Below, one piece after another: positions 28,854-39,006 of a DNA stretch of 64,000 nucleotides. This stretch comes from Symbiodinium microadriaticum (lineage: Eukaryota; Sar; Dinophyceae; Suessiales; Symbiodiniaceae). Position 1 is the first letter of the stretch. Each line of letters opens with the position of its first letter. The stretch lies in NCBI GenBank assembly GCA_001939145.1, contig LSRX01000492.1, forward strand, positions 207,062 to 271,061, written 5' to 3'. The translations under genes were made by a program, and so were the position numbers. Below the pieces are notes generated by a model, which had not been told where the DNA came from, ran no database searches, and worked only from the letters and a program-made list of their open reading frames with translations.

Positions 28854-29068
28854 CCGAGTACAATCCCTTGACAGATCTTGCAAGGATGTACAACTTGACA
28901 AAGCCCTCAGTCCACGGCTGAAGGGGTAACCTAAACCCTAAACCCAAAAAACCCTGAACCCTAAAAACCCTAAACCCTAAAACCCTAAAGCCCTAAACCC
29001 TAAACCCTTTTGCTGATGAATTCTGTCGCCTGCACCTGCGCGGCCAATGCTGAGACTTTGTCAGTGAC
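28854..29068 (-). CDS. Predicted two exons, unknown protein
   Basis: Exon 29006-29068 follows CCTGGTTCAG and reads VTDKVSALAAQVQATEFISK up to AAAAGG|GTTTAG, phase 0 at both ends. Exon 28854-28917 follows CCCCTTCAG and reads PWTEGFVKLYILARSVKGLY up to TCGG|GTACAA. The join keeps phase. The intron between them (28918-29005) is almost pure CCCTAAA-type repeat, a clear example of a telomere-like intron. Confidence 0.6.
28920..29006. repeat. CCCTAAA repeat filling a predicted intron
   Basis: About 10 heptamers with AA expansions; bounded on both sides by open exons on the minus strand. Confidence 0.9.
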
Positions 29069-29111
29069 CTGAACCAGGACAAGACGACTGGTGCTGTTAG
29101 GCCACTGAAAC

Positions 29112-29340
29112 CTAAAACGCTAAATCGGTGAGCTCTTTGAGTGCCGGGGGCTGAATCTGAGTGTCATCTACGGGTTTAGGGTCTGGCGCTTGGGAGTTCA
29201 GGACTGATGGCCGAAGCTGTATGGTATCTGGTTGAACGAAGTTGGGTTGTGCAAAATCGTCGTTTTGGTGCAACTCGCACAAGTAGGTAGAGTTATAGCT
29301 GTGTCCTACAGATCGGCTTCCGTGTGGAACATTGACAAGC
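29112..29340 (-). CDS. Predicted terminal exon, unknown protein
   Basis: Acceptor ATCTTGAGAAG, then 75 codons including SYNSTYLCELHQNDDFAQPN and DTQIQPPALKELTDLAF, ending in TAG at 29112. A donor-like GC|GTTTTAG overlaps the stop, so it may instead splice on. An Asn/Gln/Pro-rich tail follows a short Cys-containing start. No family recognised. Confidence 0.45.
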
Positions 29341-29384
29341 CTTCTCAAGATGTGCGTGCATGTCTGTATGTCTGTATGAATGAA

Positions 29385-29544
29385 CGAATGAATGAATGTA
29401 TGAATGTATGTAAGTCTGTGTGTGTGCATGCATGTATGTATGTATATGTGTGTGTTTGTGTATGTATGTATGTATGTATGTATGTATGTATGTATGTATG
29501 TATGTATGTATGGTCGGTAGGTACGCAGGTAGGTAGGTATAGGT

Positions 29545-29587
<43 letters not shown>

Positions 29588-29675
29588 TAGGTATGTAGGT
29601 AGGTATATATAGGTTTGTATTCTGTATATATATATAAATAATAATAATAATAATAATAATAATATACAAACATGT
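29385..29675. repeat. Compound microsatellite ATGT, AGGC, TA, ATA
   Basis: (gaat)n, (atgt)n, (aggc)n, (ta)n and (ata)n tracts in series. Long open frames through it are repeat artefacts. Confidence 0.95.
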
Positions 29676-29875
29676 ATATTATGTATAAAACATTGCTGTC
29701 ATCTCGTTCCGCAGACACACAACAAGAAGTTCCAGCGCGGATGTGCCATTTCTGTGCACATCGTGCGGCCGCAGCATGAGTCCTCCTTTACTCTTGAGGT
29801 GAACCAACCCATAAACCCTAAACCCCAAACTCCTAAACCCTAAACCCTAAACCCCCAAACCACTAAGCCCGAAAC

Positions 29876-29937
29876 TCGCACTCTGCAAGACTGTCCAGAT
29901 CCCTCCGATCTCCAAGCGCGGCTCCCGCGAGGAAGCA
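29876..29937 (-). CDS. Predicted exon beside MITE A5, unknown protein
   Basis: Acceptor GTAGGCAG just inside MITE A5, then LPRGSRAWRSEGSGQSCRVR, donor CGA|GTTTCG opening into CCCTAAA repeats. Phase 2 at the start and 0 at the end. Confidence 0.4.
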
Positions 29938-29950
29938 CTGCCTACACCTG

Positions 29951-30056
29951 CTGTTGATATAAATCCTGCATTACCTTAAGGACCCTAAATTATTAAACAA
30001 CGGTAATGCTGGTATATTCCTAATCATGGGCAACACAGGATTTATATCATCAACCG
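29951..30056. mobile_element. MITE family A, copy 5
   Basis: ctgttgatataaatcctgcattacc and its mirror ending tttatatcatcaaccg, 106 bp, reversed relative to copy 1. Confidence 0.85.
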
Positions 30057-30299
30057 GGCTTCTGCACAAGTCGCCTCCATGGCTCTTTCGCCTAGGAAAG
30101 AATGTTATGCCTGCAGATTTAGGGTTTAGGGTTTAGGATTGAAGGTTTAGGGCTTTGCTTTCAATTCAGTGCTTCAGTGTATGGCCTGCACATGCTCGTG
30201 AAACTCTGCCTAGATACTGCGTGCCTCTGGCTTTTGTAGTTGAGTGCCAAAGGTTTACGAAGCAGGCCCGGCACCAGAAGGCTGCTCCCTAACAAGTCT

Positions 30300-30715
30300 C
30301 CGGTTGTGATTTAGAGTTTAGGATTGTAGGATTTAGGGTCTAAGGAGTTTAGGGTTTAGGATTGTAGGATTTAGAGTCTAAGGAGTTTAGGGTTTAGGAT
30401 TGTTGGTTTAGGATTTAGGGCTTAAGGAGTTTAGGGTTTAGGATTGTTGGTTTAGGATTTAGGGCTTTAGGAGTTTAGGGTTTAGGATTGTTGGTTTAGG
30501 ATTTGGGGTCTAAGGAGTTTAGGGTTTAGGATTGTTGGTTTAGGATTTATATAGGGCTTAAGGAGTTTAGGGTTTAGGATTGTTGGTTTAGGATTTAGGG
30601 CTTAAGGAGTTTAGGGTTTAGGATTGTTGGTTTAGGATTTAGGGTTTAAGGAGTTTAGGGTTTAGGATTGTTGGTTTGGAAGTTAGGGTTTAGGGAGTTT
30701 AGGGTTTAGGGTGTG
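30300..30715. repeat. 44-bp tandem repeat built from TTTAGGG variants
   Basis: About nine units containing ggagtttagggtttaggattg and ttggtttaggatttagggctt. The unit appears to be an amplified block of degenerate heptamers. Confidence 0.9.
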
Positions 30716-30859
30716 GGAGGCAAGCAACCGCCGAGGAGGATCTATGCAGGCTACACCAAGGCCAAGTCCGAAATCCTGCAGAAGCAACACAAGACACAAC
30801 GATACGAACCTACCGAATTTGCGGGGATCGTTCCTTTTGTTGACAAAGTCTGCGACCAA
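30699..30859 (-). CDS. Predicted two exons, unknown protein
   Basis: Exon 30814-30859 follows TCATTGCAG and reads LVADFVNKRNDPRKF up to TTCG|GTAGGT, a canonical donor. Exon 30699-30775 follows TTCTGCAG, keeps phase, and reads TWPWCSLHRSSSAVACLPHP before a TAA in the repeat. The stop falls in heptamer sequence, so the second exon may splice earlier. Confidence 0.5.
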
Positions 30860-31199
30860 CTGCAATGAATGAGGCAGCAAAGCTATGCGTATTGAATATA
30901 TACATATCTATACACCCCACACTTATAGTTTAAATCACTGGAAAACCTTGAACCGGGAGCTTTAAACAACAAAACCACCGAAATCAACACCACCCGAGAC
31001 ACCCTCATTAAACCCTACACCGTGGTTGAATTGAACACTGAAGCCCACACACCCGGAAAGAAAAAGCCTAAAGCGTTAAACCCAAAATTCCTCAACCTCG
31101 AACCCTAAACCCTAAGACCCCTAAACCTTACACACCCGGAAAGAAAAAGCCTAAAGCCTAAACCCCAAATTCCTGAACCTTGAACCCCAAAGCCCTCCC

Positions 31200-31302
31200 G
31201 ATGCCTCTTGCAGGCCAAAGGAGACCTGACCGTGTCGTGCAGATACAATTTAATAAGGGGCCCTCTTTTGGGAATAAGATGCCTGACAAAGTGATCTTCC
31301 AA
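31200..31302 (-). CDS. Possible exon, unknown protein
   Basis: A minus-strand frame reads FVRHLIPKRGPLIKLYLHDT after CTTGGAAG and meets an ACG|GTCAGG donor-like site. It may overlap a MITE remnant (ggggccctcttttggg). Confidence 0.3.
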
Positions 31303-31647
31303 GGGTTATAGATGAGACCTTTGAAATCTTCGGGGTTCCACAGGTGCCATATTCGATCAAGCGGAGGGTTTCATACTAATCTAGCCGGAGCACATGCGTT
31401 TTGAATAGGGATGGGGGATCGAGGCTCGAGGAATGATACCCGCAAGCCTGAATGATATCTGCAAGCCTGTATCCCAGGCCTTTAACCTCAATCCCAACCT
31501 GGGGTATCCAAACCCTCCTTCTTGGGTCCTTGGGTTGGGTCCGCCAGATGCAAACTCCACATAAGGCAGGCGTTGTTTGTTTTGGTCCCGTGGGCCTCTA
31601 TTTCAGGTATATAGTAAAAGTAGATGAGGCCTTGAACCCCCGAAAAC

Positions 31648-31944
31648 CTAAACTGCAAGGCCCCATATCCAACGAAGGGGGTCTTCCCTGTGAGGCTTTA
31701 GGCTGGTGGCTCCTTTCTCTTCAGGGGTCGAAGATGGGGCCTCTAGATTTATAGTTAATCCAACTAACCAGTATTCCTTGACGTTCTTTAATATAGTTAA
31801 GTCAAAAATATCCCCAAACCCTATGATAACTGTTACAGCTGTTGTACCGATGACTTCTTCGCTAGATGGGTTCGGGCTTGTCATGCATATGCCTCTACAC
31901 CTGAAAGACCATAGTGAGGCGCATGTCCAATGAGCACGCCACAC
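31648..31944 (-). CDS. Predicted large exon, unknown protein
   Basis: An open frame of about 98 codons reading SEEVIGTTAVTVIIGFGDIF, then LTILKNVKEYWLVGLTINLE and STPEEKGATSLKPHREDPLR. The hydrophobic core could be a membrane segment. It ends at GCA|GTTTAG, where TAG is either a stop or part of a donor of the GTTTAG type seen throughout the window. Confidence 0.5.
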   Translation of the reverse strand: MWRAHWTCASLWSFRCRGICMTSPNPSSEEVIGTTAVTVIIGFGDIFDLTILKNVKEYWLVGLTINLEAPSSTPEEKGATSLKPHREDPLRWIWGLAV

Positions 31945-32240
31945 TTACAACAAGGACCATACTTTAGTGTTTAGAGTTGGGGCACTCGCCTTCTTAGAAG
32001 GACAAGGCGCTGCATTGCGACGAGTACCCTAAACTCGTGGAATTCTTGGCATTCTGCTGTTATGGATGCTCAAGCGACAAGAGTTTGGAGTTGGCGGCAT
32101 GCTGAAAGATTTCGAACTCTTGCAGCTTAGAGCCCAAGGTTTACAGCTTCCCACTGGCTCCAAACCCTCACCTCCAAACTCTACATCCTAAACCCTACAC
32201 CTTAAACCCTACAGCCTGAACCCTAAACTTTACCCTAAAC

Positions 32241-32315
32241 CCTGAACAGGGTTTCGGAAGGGCTCCTAAATCCTGCACCGGCGCGCCTGTGCCATGGGTT
32301 GCTGCCCGGGCACCC
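32241..32315 (-). CDS. Predicted exon, unknown protein
   Basis: A strong pyrimidine tract (CCCCGCCTCCTCCTCATGCTG) ends in TTCAG, followed by GARAATHGTGAPVQDLGALP and donor CAGG|GTTTAG. An alternative frame is also open. Confidence 0.45.
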
Positions 32316-32685
32316 CTGAACAGCATGAGGAGGAGGCGGGGAATCATACGGAAAAGCCCGCAACCCCCAAAATTCTCAGGGGACTTAGTGAGTGGGGTTT
32401 TAACTGGGGTTATCCGTCCCGTAAGCGGGGTTACAACCTTGCTTACCAAATCCCTTAAGCCTTTAGAGCATCCCCCACTCCTCCAGGCTTTAGCAAGCTT
32501 TGGGATAGAGTAATAACCCTAAAACCCTAAGCCCAAAACAAACTCAACCCTGAACCCAGAGGCTTCGAGTCGGATACAGACGAACTATCCGAGCTACCCC
32601 GAGACCCCGATACCCCTCCAGCGAGGAATGGACACCGAATCATGATTAGGGCACTTCTTGGGCTTTGGGATCCTATCCTCTACTT

Positions 32686-32891
32686 GGAGGGTCGGGGGAC
32701 TTCGTGAGTAGGTAATCAGTAGACTTATAAGCACCTGAAAAGGGATCCTAATTGGGATTTGGATGCTTGTAAGTCTACAAAATAACTAGCTACTAAGTCC
32801 CCAGACCCTCCCTTATACTTATAGAACCCGTAGAGATCTGTTTAAGGATCCCTTTAAGGAGCTACTTATAAGTCCCCACCCAGACCCTCCA
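32686..32891. mobile_element. MITE family J, copy 1
   Basis: ggagggtcgggggacttcgtgagtagg and its mirror ctactaagtccccagaccctcc (32686-32812), followed by a linked block shared with copy 2 (gatctgtttaaggatcccttt). Confidence 0.7.
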
Positions 32892-32996
32892 AATAAAGGT
32901 TGAGAACAGGAGTCTGCCATGCTTCATCGGTATCCAGCTCCAATGGCCTTGTGCAATGCAAAAAAAAAGGGCCCTGAAGCCCACGGGAACTCAACC

Positions 32997-33147
32997 CTAA
33001 ACCACTGAACCCTAAACCCCTAAACCCCTAAACCCCTAAACCCCTAAACCCTAAACCCCTAAACCCCCTAAACCCCTTAAACCCCTAAACCCCTAAACCC
33101 CTAAACCTCTAAACCCTAAACCCCCAAACCCCCAAACCCCTAGAGCA
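32997..33147. repeat. CCCTAAA/CCCCTAAA array
   Basis: About 18 units, many eight bases long, on the left flank of predicted exon 33212-33259. Confidence 0.95.
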
Positions 33148-33211
33148 GCCAATCTCCCAGGCCTGGGCCGGTGGTTGGTCGGATTCCCAGTTGCTGGACG
33201 AGCTGGCTTAC

Positions 33212-33259
33212 CTCGCGCGTTTTGAGACTCTGAGTCTTCTGAAGCACCGAGGATCCTGA
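33212..33259 (-). CDS. Predicted 48-nt exon between two telomere-like arrays
   Basis: Acceptor CCGGAAG, 16 codons SGSSVLQKTQSLKTRE, donor GAG|GTAAGC, phase 0 at both ends. The frame also continues past the donor to a TAG near 33148, so a longer terminal exon is possible. The left array is CCCTAAA and the right array TTTAGGG. Confidence 0.5.
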
Positions 33260-33277
33260 CTTCCGGGGTTTTGGGGC

Positions 33278-33450
33278 TTAGGTTTAGGGTTTAGGGTTTC
33301 GAGTTTAGGGGTTTAGGGGTTTAGGGTTTAGGGTTTAGGGTTTAGGGTTTAGGGTTTAGGGTTTAGGGTTTAGGGTTTAGGGTTTAGGGTTTAGGGTTTA
33401 AGTTTTTGGGTTTAGGGTTTAGGGTTTAAGTTTTGGGGTTTTGGGTATAG
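33278..33450. repeat. TTTAGGG array with the longest perfect run
   Basis: 11 perfect TTTAGGG heptamers at 33320-33396, with degenerate copies on both sides. It is interstitial, flanked by exons, not a chromosome end. Confidence 0.97.
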
Positions 33451-33568
33451 GTGCTGGGGTTCAGGGTGTTCGAGCAGGGCTGCGGGCTTTCTAGCAGGGA
33501 ATAAGGTCCTAAGGTTAAAGTGCGAGCATGGAGGTTAGAAGTTAGGATGGGGGGGCCCTTGGGGTTGC

Positions 33569-33640
33569 AGACCCTCTGAATAAGGCCCCTTTTAAGAGGG
33601 ACATAAGTAGGGTCAAAAAGGGTACTCTCCCAAGTACGAC
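33569..33640. mobile_element. MITE family Q-like remnant
   Basis: agaccctctgaataaggcccc...aagagggacataagtagggtcaaaaagggtac resembles copy Q1 at 16355. Confidence 0.5.
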
Positions 33641-33922
33641 CTGTGCTGAAGTATCCCGAGCCCGCGATCAGGTTTCCGTCTCATCTTCCGACCAGAGATT
33701 GCCAAGATTCCTTGAACTAATAGCAGCCGGAAGAATTGCGCTGGGGTTTCGAAGAGTATGCATGTTGTAACCCAGAGGGTCCAGATATACTACCATTCTG
33801 GAATTAGGTCGTAAAGACCGTCCCTACTATGCTTCCGGGGACCTAGTTCGATAATAGTAGTGTACATGGACCCTCTCGGCAACTATGTGGAGAAAAGCTT
33901 TGTGTGCGATTCCCCGGAGCAC
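33641..33922 (-). CDS. Predicted two exons split by MITE E3, unknown protein
   Basis: Exon 33872-33922 reads SCSGESHKAFLHIVAER and ends at GAGAGG|GTCCAT in the arm of MITE E3. Exon 33641-33789 follows the acceptor ATGGTAG in the other arm, keeps phase 0, and reads YIWTLWVTTCILFETPAQFF then LAISGRKMRRKPDRGLGIL, up to CACAG|GTCGTA. The intron 33790-33871 is 82 nt, the same length as the E1 intron. The second exon has a hydrophobic start and a basic end. No family recognised. Confidence 0.6.
33770..33880. mobile_element. MITE family E, copy 3, predicted to be an intron
   Basis: acccagagggtccagatata and its mirror gtacatggaccctctcgg bound about 111 bp. Splice sites lie inside both arms. Confidence 0.82.
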
Positions 33923-34136
33923 GACTATCCAAACCAAGCTTCGAAATCTTCAATAAATCCGCACACCTTACTCCCTCTAATACCTCTACCCCAAAATCGC
34001 AATCCCTATCTATTCAGCGTTCTGTGTGTACATATACATGCATTTATTACATAGACATACATTGAATCATACATACTCTCTACGTATATACACACATACA
34101 TACGCATATCCGCATATATTCTATGAACAGAGCTAG

Positions 34137-34137
34137 G

Positions 34138-34166
<29 letters not shown>
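34137..34166. repeat. GA microsatellite
   Basis: (ga)n followed by cgcgcg. Confidence 0.9.
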
Positions 34167-34168
<2 letters not shown>

Positions 34169-34276
34169 CGACCCTAAACCCTTATCCTAAAACCCCCAGA
34201 AATCTGGCAGCGCTTTTGGGTTTCGGGCCTTCCATTGCTTCAGATCTTGGGGTGAAGGGTTGTGAACTGAAAGTTC

Positions 34277-34453
34277 CAAAGGGCTCCTTAAAGGGATCCT
34301 TTAAACAGATCTATAAGGGTTCTATAAGGGAGGGTCGGGAGACTTAGTAGCTAGTTGCTTTATAGACTTATAAGTACCATAACCCCAATTAGGATCCCTT
34401 TTCGGGTTCTTATAAGTCTACTGACTACCTACTTACTAAGTCCCCTGACCCTG
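34277..34453. mobile_element. MITE family J, copy 2
   Basis: gggagggtcgggagacttagtagc and its mirror tacttactaagtcccctgaccct, plus the linked block gggatcctttaaacagatct. Inverted relative to copy 1. Confidence 0.7.
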
Positions 34454-34540
34454 CAAAAAACATCCCGTGTACTCCTGTACTGTTTACGTTGCTCCTATAA
34501 TGATCCTGTATAGGAACCCCTTCTTAAGGCAAAGGATGTT

Positions 34541-34590
34541 TGGCGCTCGTATGTATGTATGTATGTATGTATGTATGTATGTACGTATGT
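34541..34590. repeat. ATGT microsatellite
   Basis: (gtat)n run. Confidence 0.9.
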
Positions 34591-34779
34591 GTATATGTAT
34601 ACGCACACCATATTGCACATACAGCGCATGATCCGCGATGTGCAAACTAGAACACACACTTCTATAGGTACATGGGTCCTTCGGGCCCTACGATGTGGGC
34701 AAGATACCTGATTCGCCACATCCTTCTCGGCCACATCCTCGGTCGAATCATGCATGCCCAGGGCTTATGCAAGCGCCCC

Positions 34780-34895
34780 TTACCTTAAGGACGAAATGAA
34801 CCCTAAAAGGGTTTAGGGTTCATATACCATATAGGGTTTCATAGTATAAGGGTATAGGGCCCCTACTTTCAAGGGTCATTTCGTCCTTAAGGTAG
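34780..34895. mobile_element. MITE family O, single copy
   Basis: ttaccttaaggacgaaatga and its mirror tcatttcgtccttaaggtag, 116 bp, with heptamer-like sequence in the loop. Confidence 0.8.
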
Positions 34896-34927
34896 ATTCC
34901 GGTTAACTAGAGCCTTCCATGGCTCTC

Positions 34928-35117
34928 AAGTATTTGCAGCAGAGTCAACACGAAAAGCTAAGTTCCAAAGCCTAACTAAGCCCGCCGAACAAGCAAATGT
35001 TGCGTCTTTTGACTCGCATTCTCGTGGCCTAACAAAAGCAGGATGACAAGAGAAGTTCAGGGCATTTAGGGCTTCGTGTGAAAAGGGATGCAGGTGATCG
35101 CAGCTACAAGCACACAA
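34928..35117 (-). other. Coding-like minus-strand frame
   Basis: Open for 63 codons (for example FVRPRECESKDATFACSAGL). No clear splice signals, but direction matches neighbours. Confidence 0.3.
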
Positions 35118-35337
35118 ACAACACGACCAATACCTGGAGCAAACCAGTGCTAAACTAGCAGGACACGAAATGACAAAGGGAGTACCAACAAGTGCTCACA
35201 CGGATATCAGGACGACCCGCAACGTGACACATTTTCCTCCCCCTGTCCCCTGTCGCTATCGTCATAATCTATCATGGTAGTACAGCTACCGCATAAATAC
35301 TGGAAACAAAAAAGAGCCCCTAAATCCCCCCCAACCC

Positions 35338-35510
35338 CCCAAAACACCCTAAACCCAACACCCTTACAAAAACCACAGCCCCTCCAACAAAATCTGGCAC
35401 CCTAAACCCTAAACCCCAAAACCCCAAAACACCCTAAACCCAACACCCTTACAAAAACCACAGCCCCTCCAACAAAATCTGGCACCCTAAACCCTAAACC
35501 CCAAAACCCC
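35338..35510. repeat. 85-bp tandem duplication with CCCTAAA units
   Basis: The segment starting aaaacaccctaaaccc at 35341 is repeated at 35426. Confidence 0.9.
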
Positions 35511-35544
35511 AAAACCCTAAACCCCTAAACCCCTAAACCCTTAC

Positions 35545-35593
35545 GGGCCCGAGGAGCCCTCGTCGCTCGGTCAGCTCTTAATTCGTCATTCTC
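35545..35593 (-). CDS. Predicted exon, unknown protein
   Basis: Acceptor CCCAGCAG, 16 codons ENDELRADRATRAPRA, donor GCCC|GTAAGG. CCCTAAA repeats on the left, TTTAGGG on the right. An acceptor three bases earlier would add a Gln. Confidence 0.55.
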
Positions 35594-36109
35594 CTGCTGG
35601 GTCAGGTTTTAGGGTTTAGGGTTCAGGGCTTAGGGTTTAGGGTTCAAGGGTTCACGGGGTTCAAGGGCTGGTTAAGTGCTTTCTGTAACTTTTTAGGGGT
35701 TTTCTAGGGTTCTATGGGTCTTGCATAGGGCGCTGTCGGCTTTTCTGTTTGGGGGGGTCTGGTGGGTTAAGTCTTCGGGCGGTTTGCTGAGAAGAGACTA
35801 CAAAATTGTAGGGTTTATTACTTAGGGTTATGATGCCGTACAGTTATGGGGCATAATAATTAGAACACCAAAACAGAAGGTAAGCGGAGCCACTTAAGCC
35901 TCAAGGCCTGAACCCCCGAAGCCCTGAACCCGCAAACAGTCGGAAACTCCTATGCATTAAACCCTGAAAGAGAGGGTAAGGGTCCTTCGGCTTTTGGAGT
36001 ACGAGCAATGTACAAGCCTGAATTGTTGCTAGTAGTATTCCTTAGGGTTCCTTAAGACAAGTATGTACAAGTAGATTGCAACGAACACCAAAACCCTAGT
36101 AAAGTTACA

Positions 36110-36520
36110 ATCGCCTCTGTATCAAAGCCTGGCATGGTAACTCTGGCAGTAACCCCAAACACCCTAATCCAAACCCCTTCTGTAAGTCCTAAACCAAAAA
36201 CCCTGAGGGTAGCCCTTATATAGTAACCCTACACTCCAAACCCTAAACCGTATGGTAGCCCTTATACTAATCCTAAACCAAAAAACCCTAAGCTCAAAAC
36301 CCTTATCCTATGGTAATCCTTATAGCAGCCCTATACCAAAGACCCCAAACCCTCATGGCAGCCCTTCGGCAACCCTAAGCCAAGAACCCCAAACTCAAAC
36401 TCGTTATGGTAGCCCTTATAGTAACCCTTGACCAAGAACCCCAAACTCAAAATCGATATGATAGACCGTATAGTAACTCTGGACCAAACAAAAGCCCTAA
36501 ACCCTAAACCCTTGTGGTGA
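36110..36520. repeat. Irregular repeat of AT-interrupted CCCTAAA units
   Basis: A loose ~60-bp period in which aaaccctaaac alternates with atggtagcccttatagtaacc. No gene seen. Confidence 0.6.
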
Positions 36521-36618
36521 CCTTGGTAGTTAGCAGATCGATCCTTCTCCAGCGCGCGGATGCGCTGCCGAAGTGCCTTCGAAAGATCCACATCTTCGTG
36601 CTTTGGGGATTTTTTGTT

Positions 36619-36668
36619 TATTATATTATATTATATTATATTATATTATATTATATTATATTATATTA
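36619..36668. repeat. TTATA pentanucleotide microsatellite running into a gap
   Basis: At least nine ttata units up to the N run; the repeat probably caused the gap. Confidence 0.95.
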
Positions 36669-37535
36669 NNNNNNNNNNNNNNNNNNNNNNNNNNNNNNNN
36701 NNNNNNNNNNNNNNNNNNNNNNNNNNNNNNNNNNNNNNNNNNNNNNNNNNNNNNNNNNNNNNNNNNNNNNNNNNNNNNNNNNNNNNNNNNNNNNNNNNNN
36801 NNNNNNNNNNNNNNNNNNNNNNNNNNNNNNNNNNNNNNNNNNNNNNNNNNNNNNNNNNNNNNNNNNNNNNNNNNNNNNNNNNNNNNNNNNNNNNNNNNNN
36901 NNNNNNNNNNNNNNNNNNNNNNNNNNNNNNNNNNNNNNNNNNNNNNNNNNNNNNNNNNNNNNNNNNNNNNNNNNNNNNNNNNNNNNNNNNNNNNNNNNNN
37001 NNNNNNNNNNNNNNNNNNNNNNNNNNNNNNNNNNNNNNNNNNNNNNNNNNNNNNNNNNNNNNNNNNNNNNNNNNNNNNNNNNNNNNNNNNNNNNNNNNNN
37101 NNNNNNNNNNNNNNNNNNNNNNNNNNNNNNNNNNNNNNNNNNNNNNNNNNNNNNNNNNNNNNNNNNNNNNNNNNNNNNNNNNNNNNNNNNNNNNNNNNNN
37201 NNNNNNNNNNNNNNNNNNNNNNNNNNNNNNNNNNNNNNNNNNNNNNNNNNNNNNNNNNNNNNNNNNNNNNNNNNNNNNNNNNNNNNNNNNNNNNNNNNNN
37301 NNNNNNNNNNNNNNNNNNNNNNNNNNNNNNNNNNNNNNNNNNNNNNNNNNNNNNNNNNNNNNNNNNNNNNNNNNNNNNNNNNNNNNNNNNNNNNNNNNNN
37401 NNNNNNNNNNNNNNNNNNNNNNNNNNNNNNNNNNNNNNNNNNNNNNNNNNNNNNNNNNNNNNNNNNNNNNNNNNNNNNNNNNNNNNNNNNNNNNNNNNNN
37501 NNNNNNNNNNNNNNNNNNNNNNNNNNNNNNNNNNN
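36669..37535. other. Assembly gap (867 N)
   Basis: Run of N; frames across it are meaningless. Confidence 1.
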
Positions 37536-37639
37536 GAATATTGAAGTTTGGGGTTTCCAGGTTCCGACGGAGTTTGGGCTGGTTCCGAGTGTGAGGCTCC
37601 CCGTCAAACACCACAAAAGCACTACAGGGATGCAGGCCC

Positions 37640-38380
37640 GTCTCTTTTAAGGTTTAGGGTTTAGGGTAGAATAGCGCAAGGGACCTTACTGCTTCGAATA
37701 TGCTTGCTTCAGGGCTTTCAATCGGGGTTGATCGGATTTTCTAGGCTCTAATTTAATTGCCGAGAAAACTAGAAGGACTACTATTCCTAATGATTCAGAC
37801 CACCATATTCAGGCATTCAGGCTTCTGTCGGACATGAAACCGGAATATCTTACAACCACAAAGTTTCAACTTCGCTCGTGAATCTCTGGGGCTCGTGGGC
37901 ATGCCCGAGCTCCTTGAGGGTGTAGGGTTTAGGGGTTTTGGAGGTTGATGGAGTTTACCGGTTTTCCGGGTTTCGTGGTTTGGAACTTCGGGGTTCGGGG
38001 GGGTGTTGCAAAATTGACGCAGATGACGGTTCCTTTTTGTCTCCGATCGCGGCAATTTTTGCGGAAGACACTCGGGGAATCCAAGTAAGTAAGCAGCCTG
38101 GAAAGCTATGCGAGATGGTCTACCAGCCAAAGGACTTACAAACGCATGTCTCGAACTTGGGTGTTTTGGAGTGTTAGGGTGTTTGGGGCTCTATGAAGCC
38201 GAAGAGGTTTGCATACGTACTTTTGAAGCCCTTGTTTGCACCAGACCCGGAACACCAAAGCGGAAAGCCAGAGTGTTGAGCCATTGGCCACAGAGGCACA
38301 GTGTCAACAACAACTTGCTGCTGAAATCCGACCTCCTAAACCCTAAACCCTAAACCCTGAATAGTTCAAACCAAGACTAG
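37640..38380. other. Short coding-like frames, none resolved
   Basis: Minus 37795-38130 and plus 37938-38353 are both open in pieces. Heptamer-like units occur at 37645-37665, 37920-37935 and 38330-38360. I cannot assign exons. Confidence 0.3.
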
Positions 38381-38807
38381 CAGGGGCACTCAACAAAGCC
38401 CTAAACTCGAACCCCACCCTCTGCACATCAGGTACATGATTAAAGGAATTTTACAGGTGGGGAGTTTAGGGTATTATATAAGGCTTTTATTTTAAGGCTT
38501 CCATAAGGTCTGTAGACCTTCTATAAGGCTCCTCTAATGGTAGCTACGCACCTGAAAATGTCCTAGACGTGAGCAACAACCTTGGGTTGGCTTTTGGGTT
38601 CTGAGCTGTCAGGACTGTGCCCTAAGAGCGGCGGCCCGCGAGATTCTAAATTCTACTCCCTCTCCCTTGGCATTAAAATAGCCCCGTAAAGCCCGAAAGC
38701 CAAAGCCTACAGTCCCATGATTCATGTAACATGCGCTGCTTTTTGGAAGGGGTGTGGTTTAGGGTTAGGGATGTTTCGGGTGTAGGGTTTAGAGTCGCTC
38801 AAAAGGT

Positions 38808-38905
38808 CCCAAACCCTAAACCCTAAACTCTAAACCCTAAACCCTGAACCCTAAACTCTAAACCCTACATCCTAAACCCTAAACCCTAAACTCTAAACCC
38901 TAAAC
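38808..38905. repeat. CCCTAAA repeat block
   Basis: About 13 heptamers including ccctaaactctaaa variants, opening at the donor of exon 38906-39006. Confidence 0.92.
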
Positions 38906-39006
38906 CCCGAGTTCTTCCTGTGGCTCATCCGGTTCTCTCAGACTTCGCTTCCCCAGGGCGACATATCTGCGGCTCCCTGGGCGTCTTTTGCTGCCCAGCA
39001 GGAGTT
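38906..39006 (-). CDS. Predicted exon, unknown protein
   Basis: Acceptor CACTGACAG, 33 codons including LLLGSKRRPGSRRYVALGKR, donor CGGG|GTTTAG. TTTAGGG units lie upstream and CCCTAAA units downstream. Phase 1 at the start and 0 at the end. Confidence 0.5.

Noticed and set aside
33278-33450. Chromosome end (true telomere)
   Set aside because: The array is 77 bp of perfect repeat inside a contig with exons and MITEs on both sides.
36514-37650. Long ORFs of more than 300 codons
   Set aside because: They run through an 867-base N gap.
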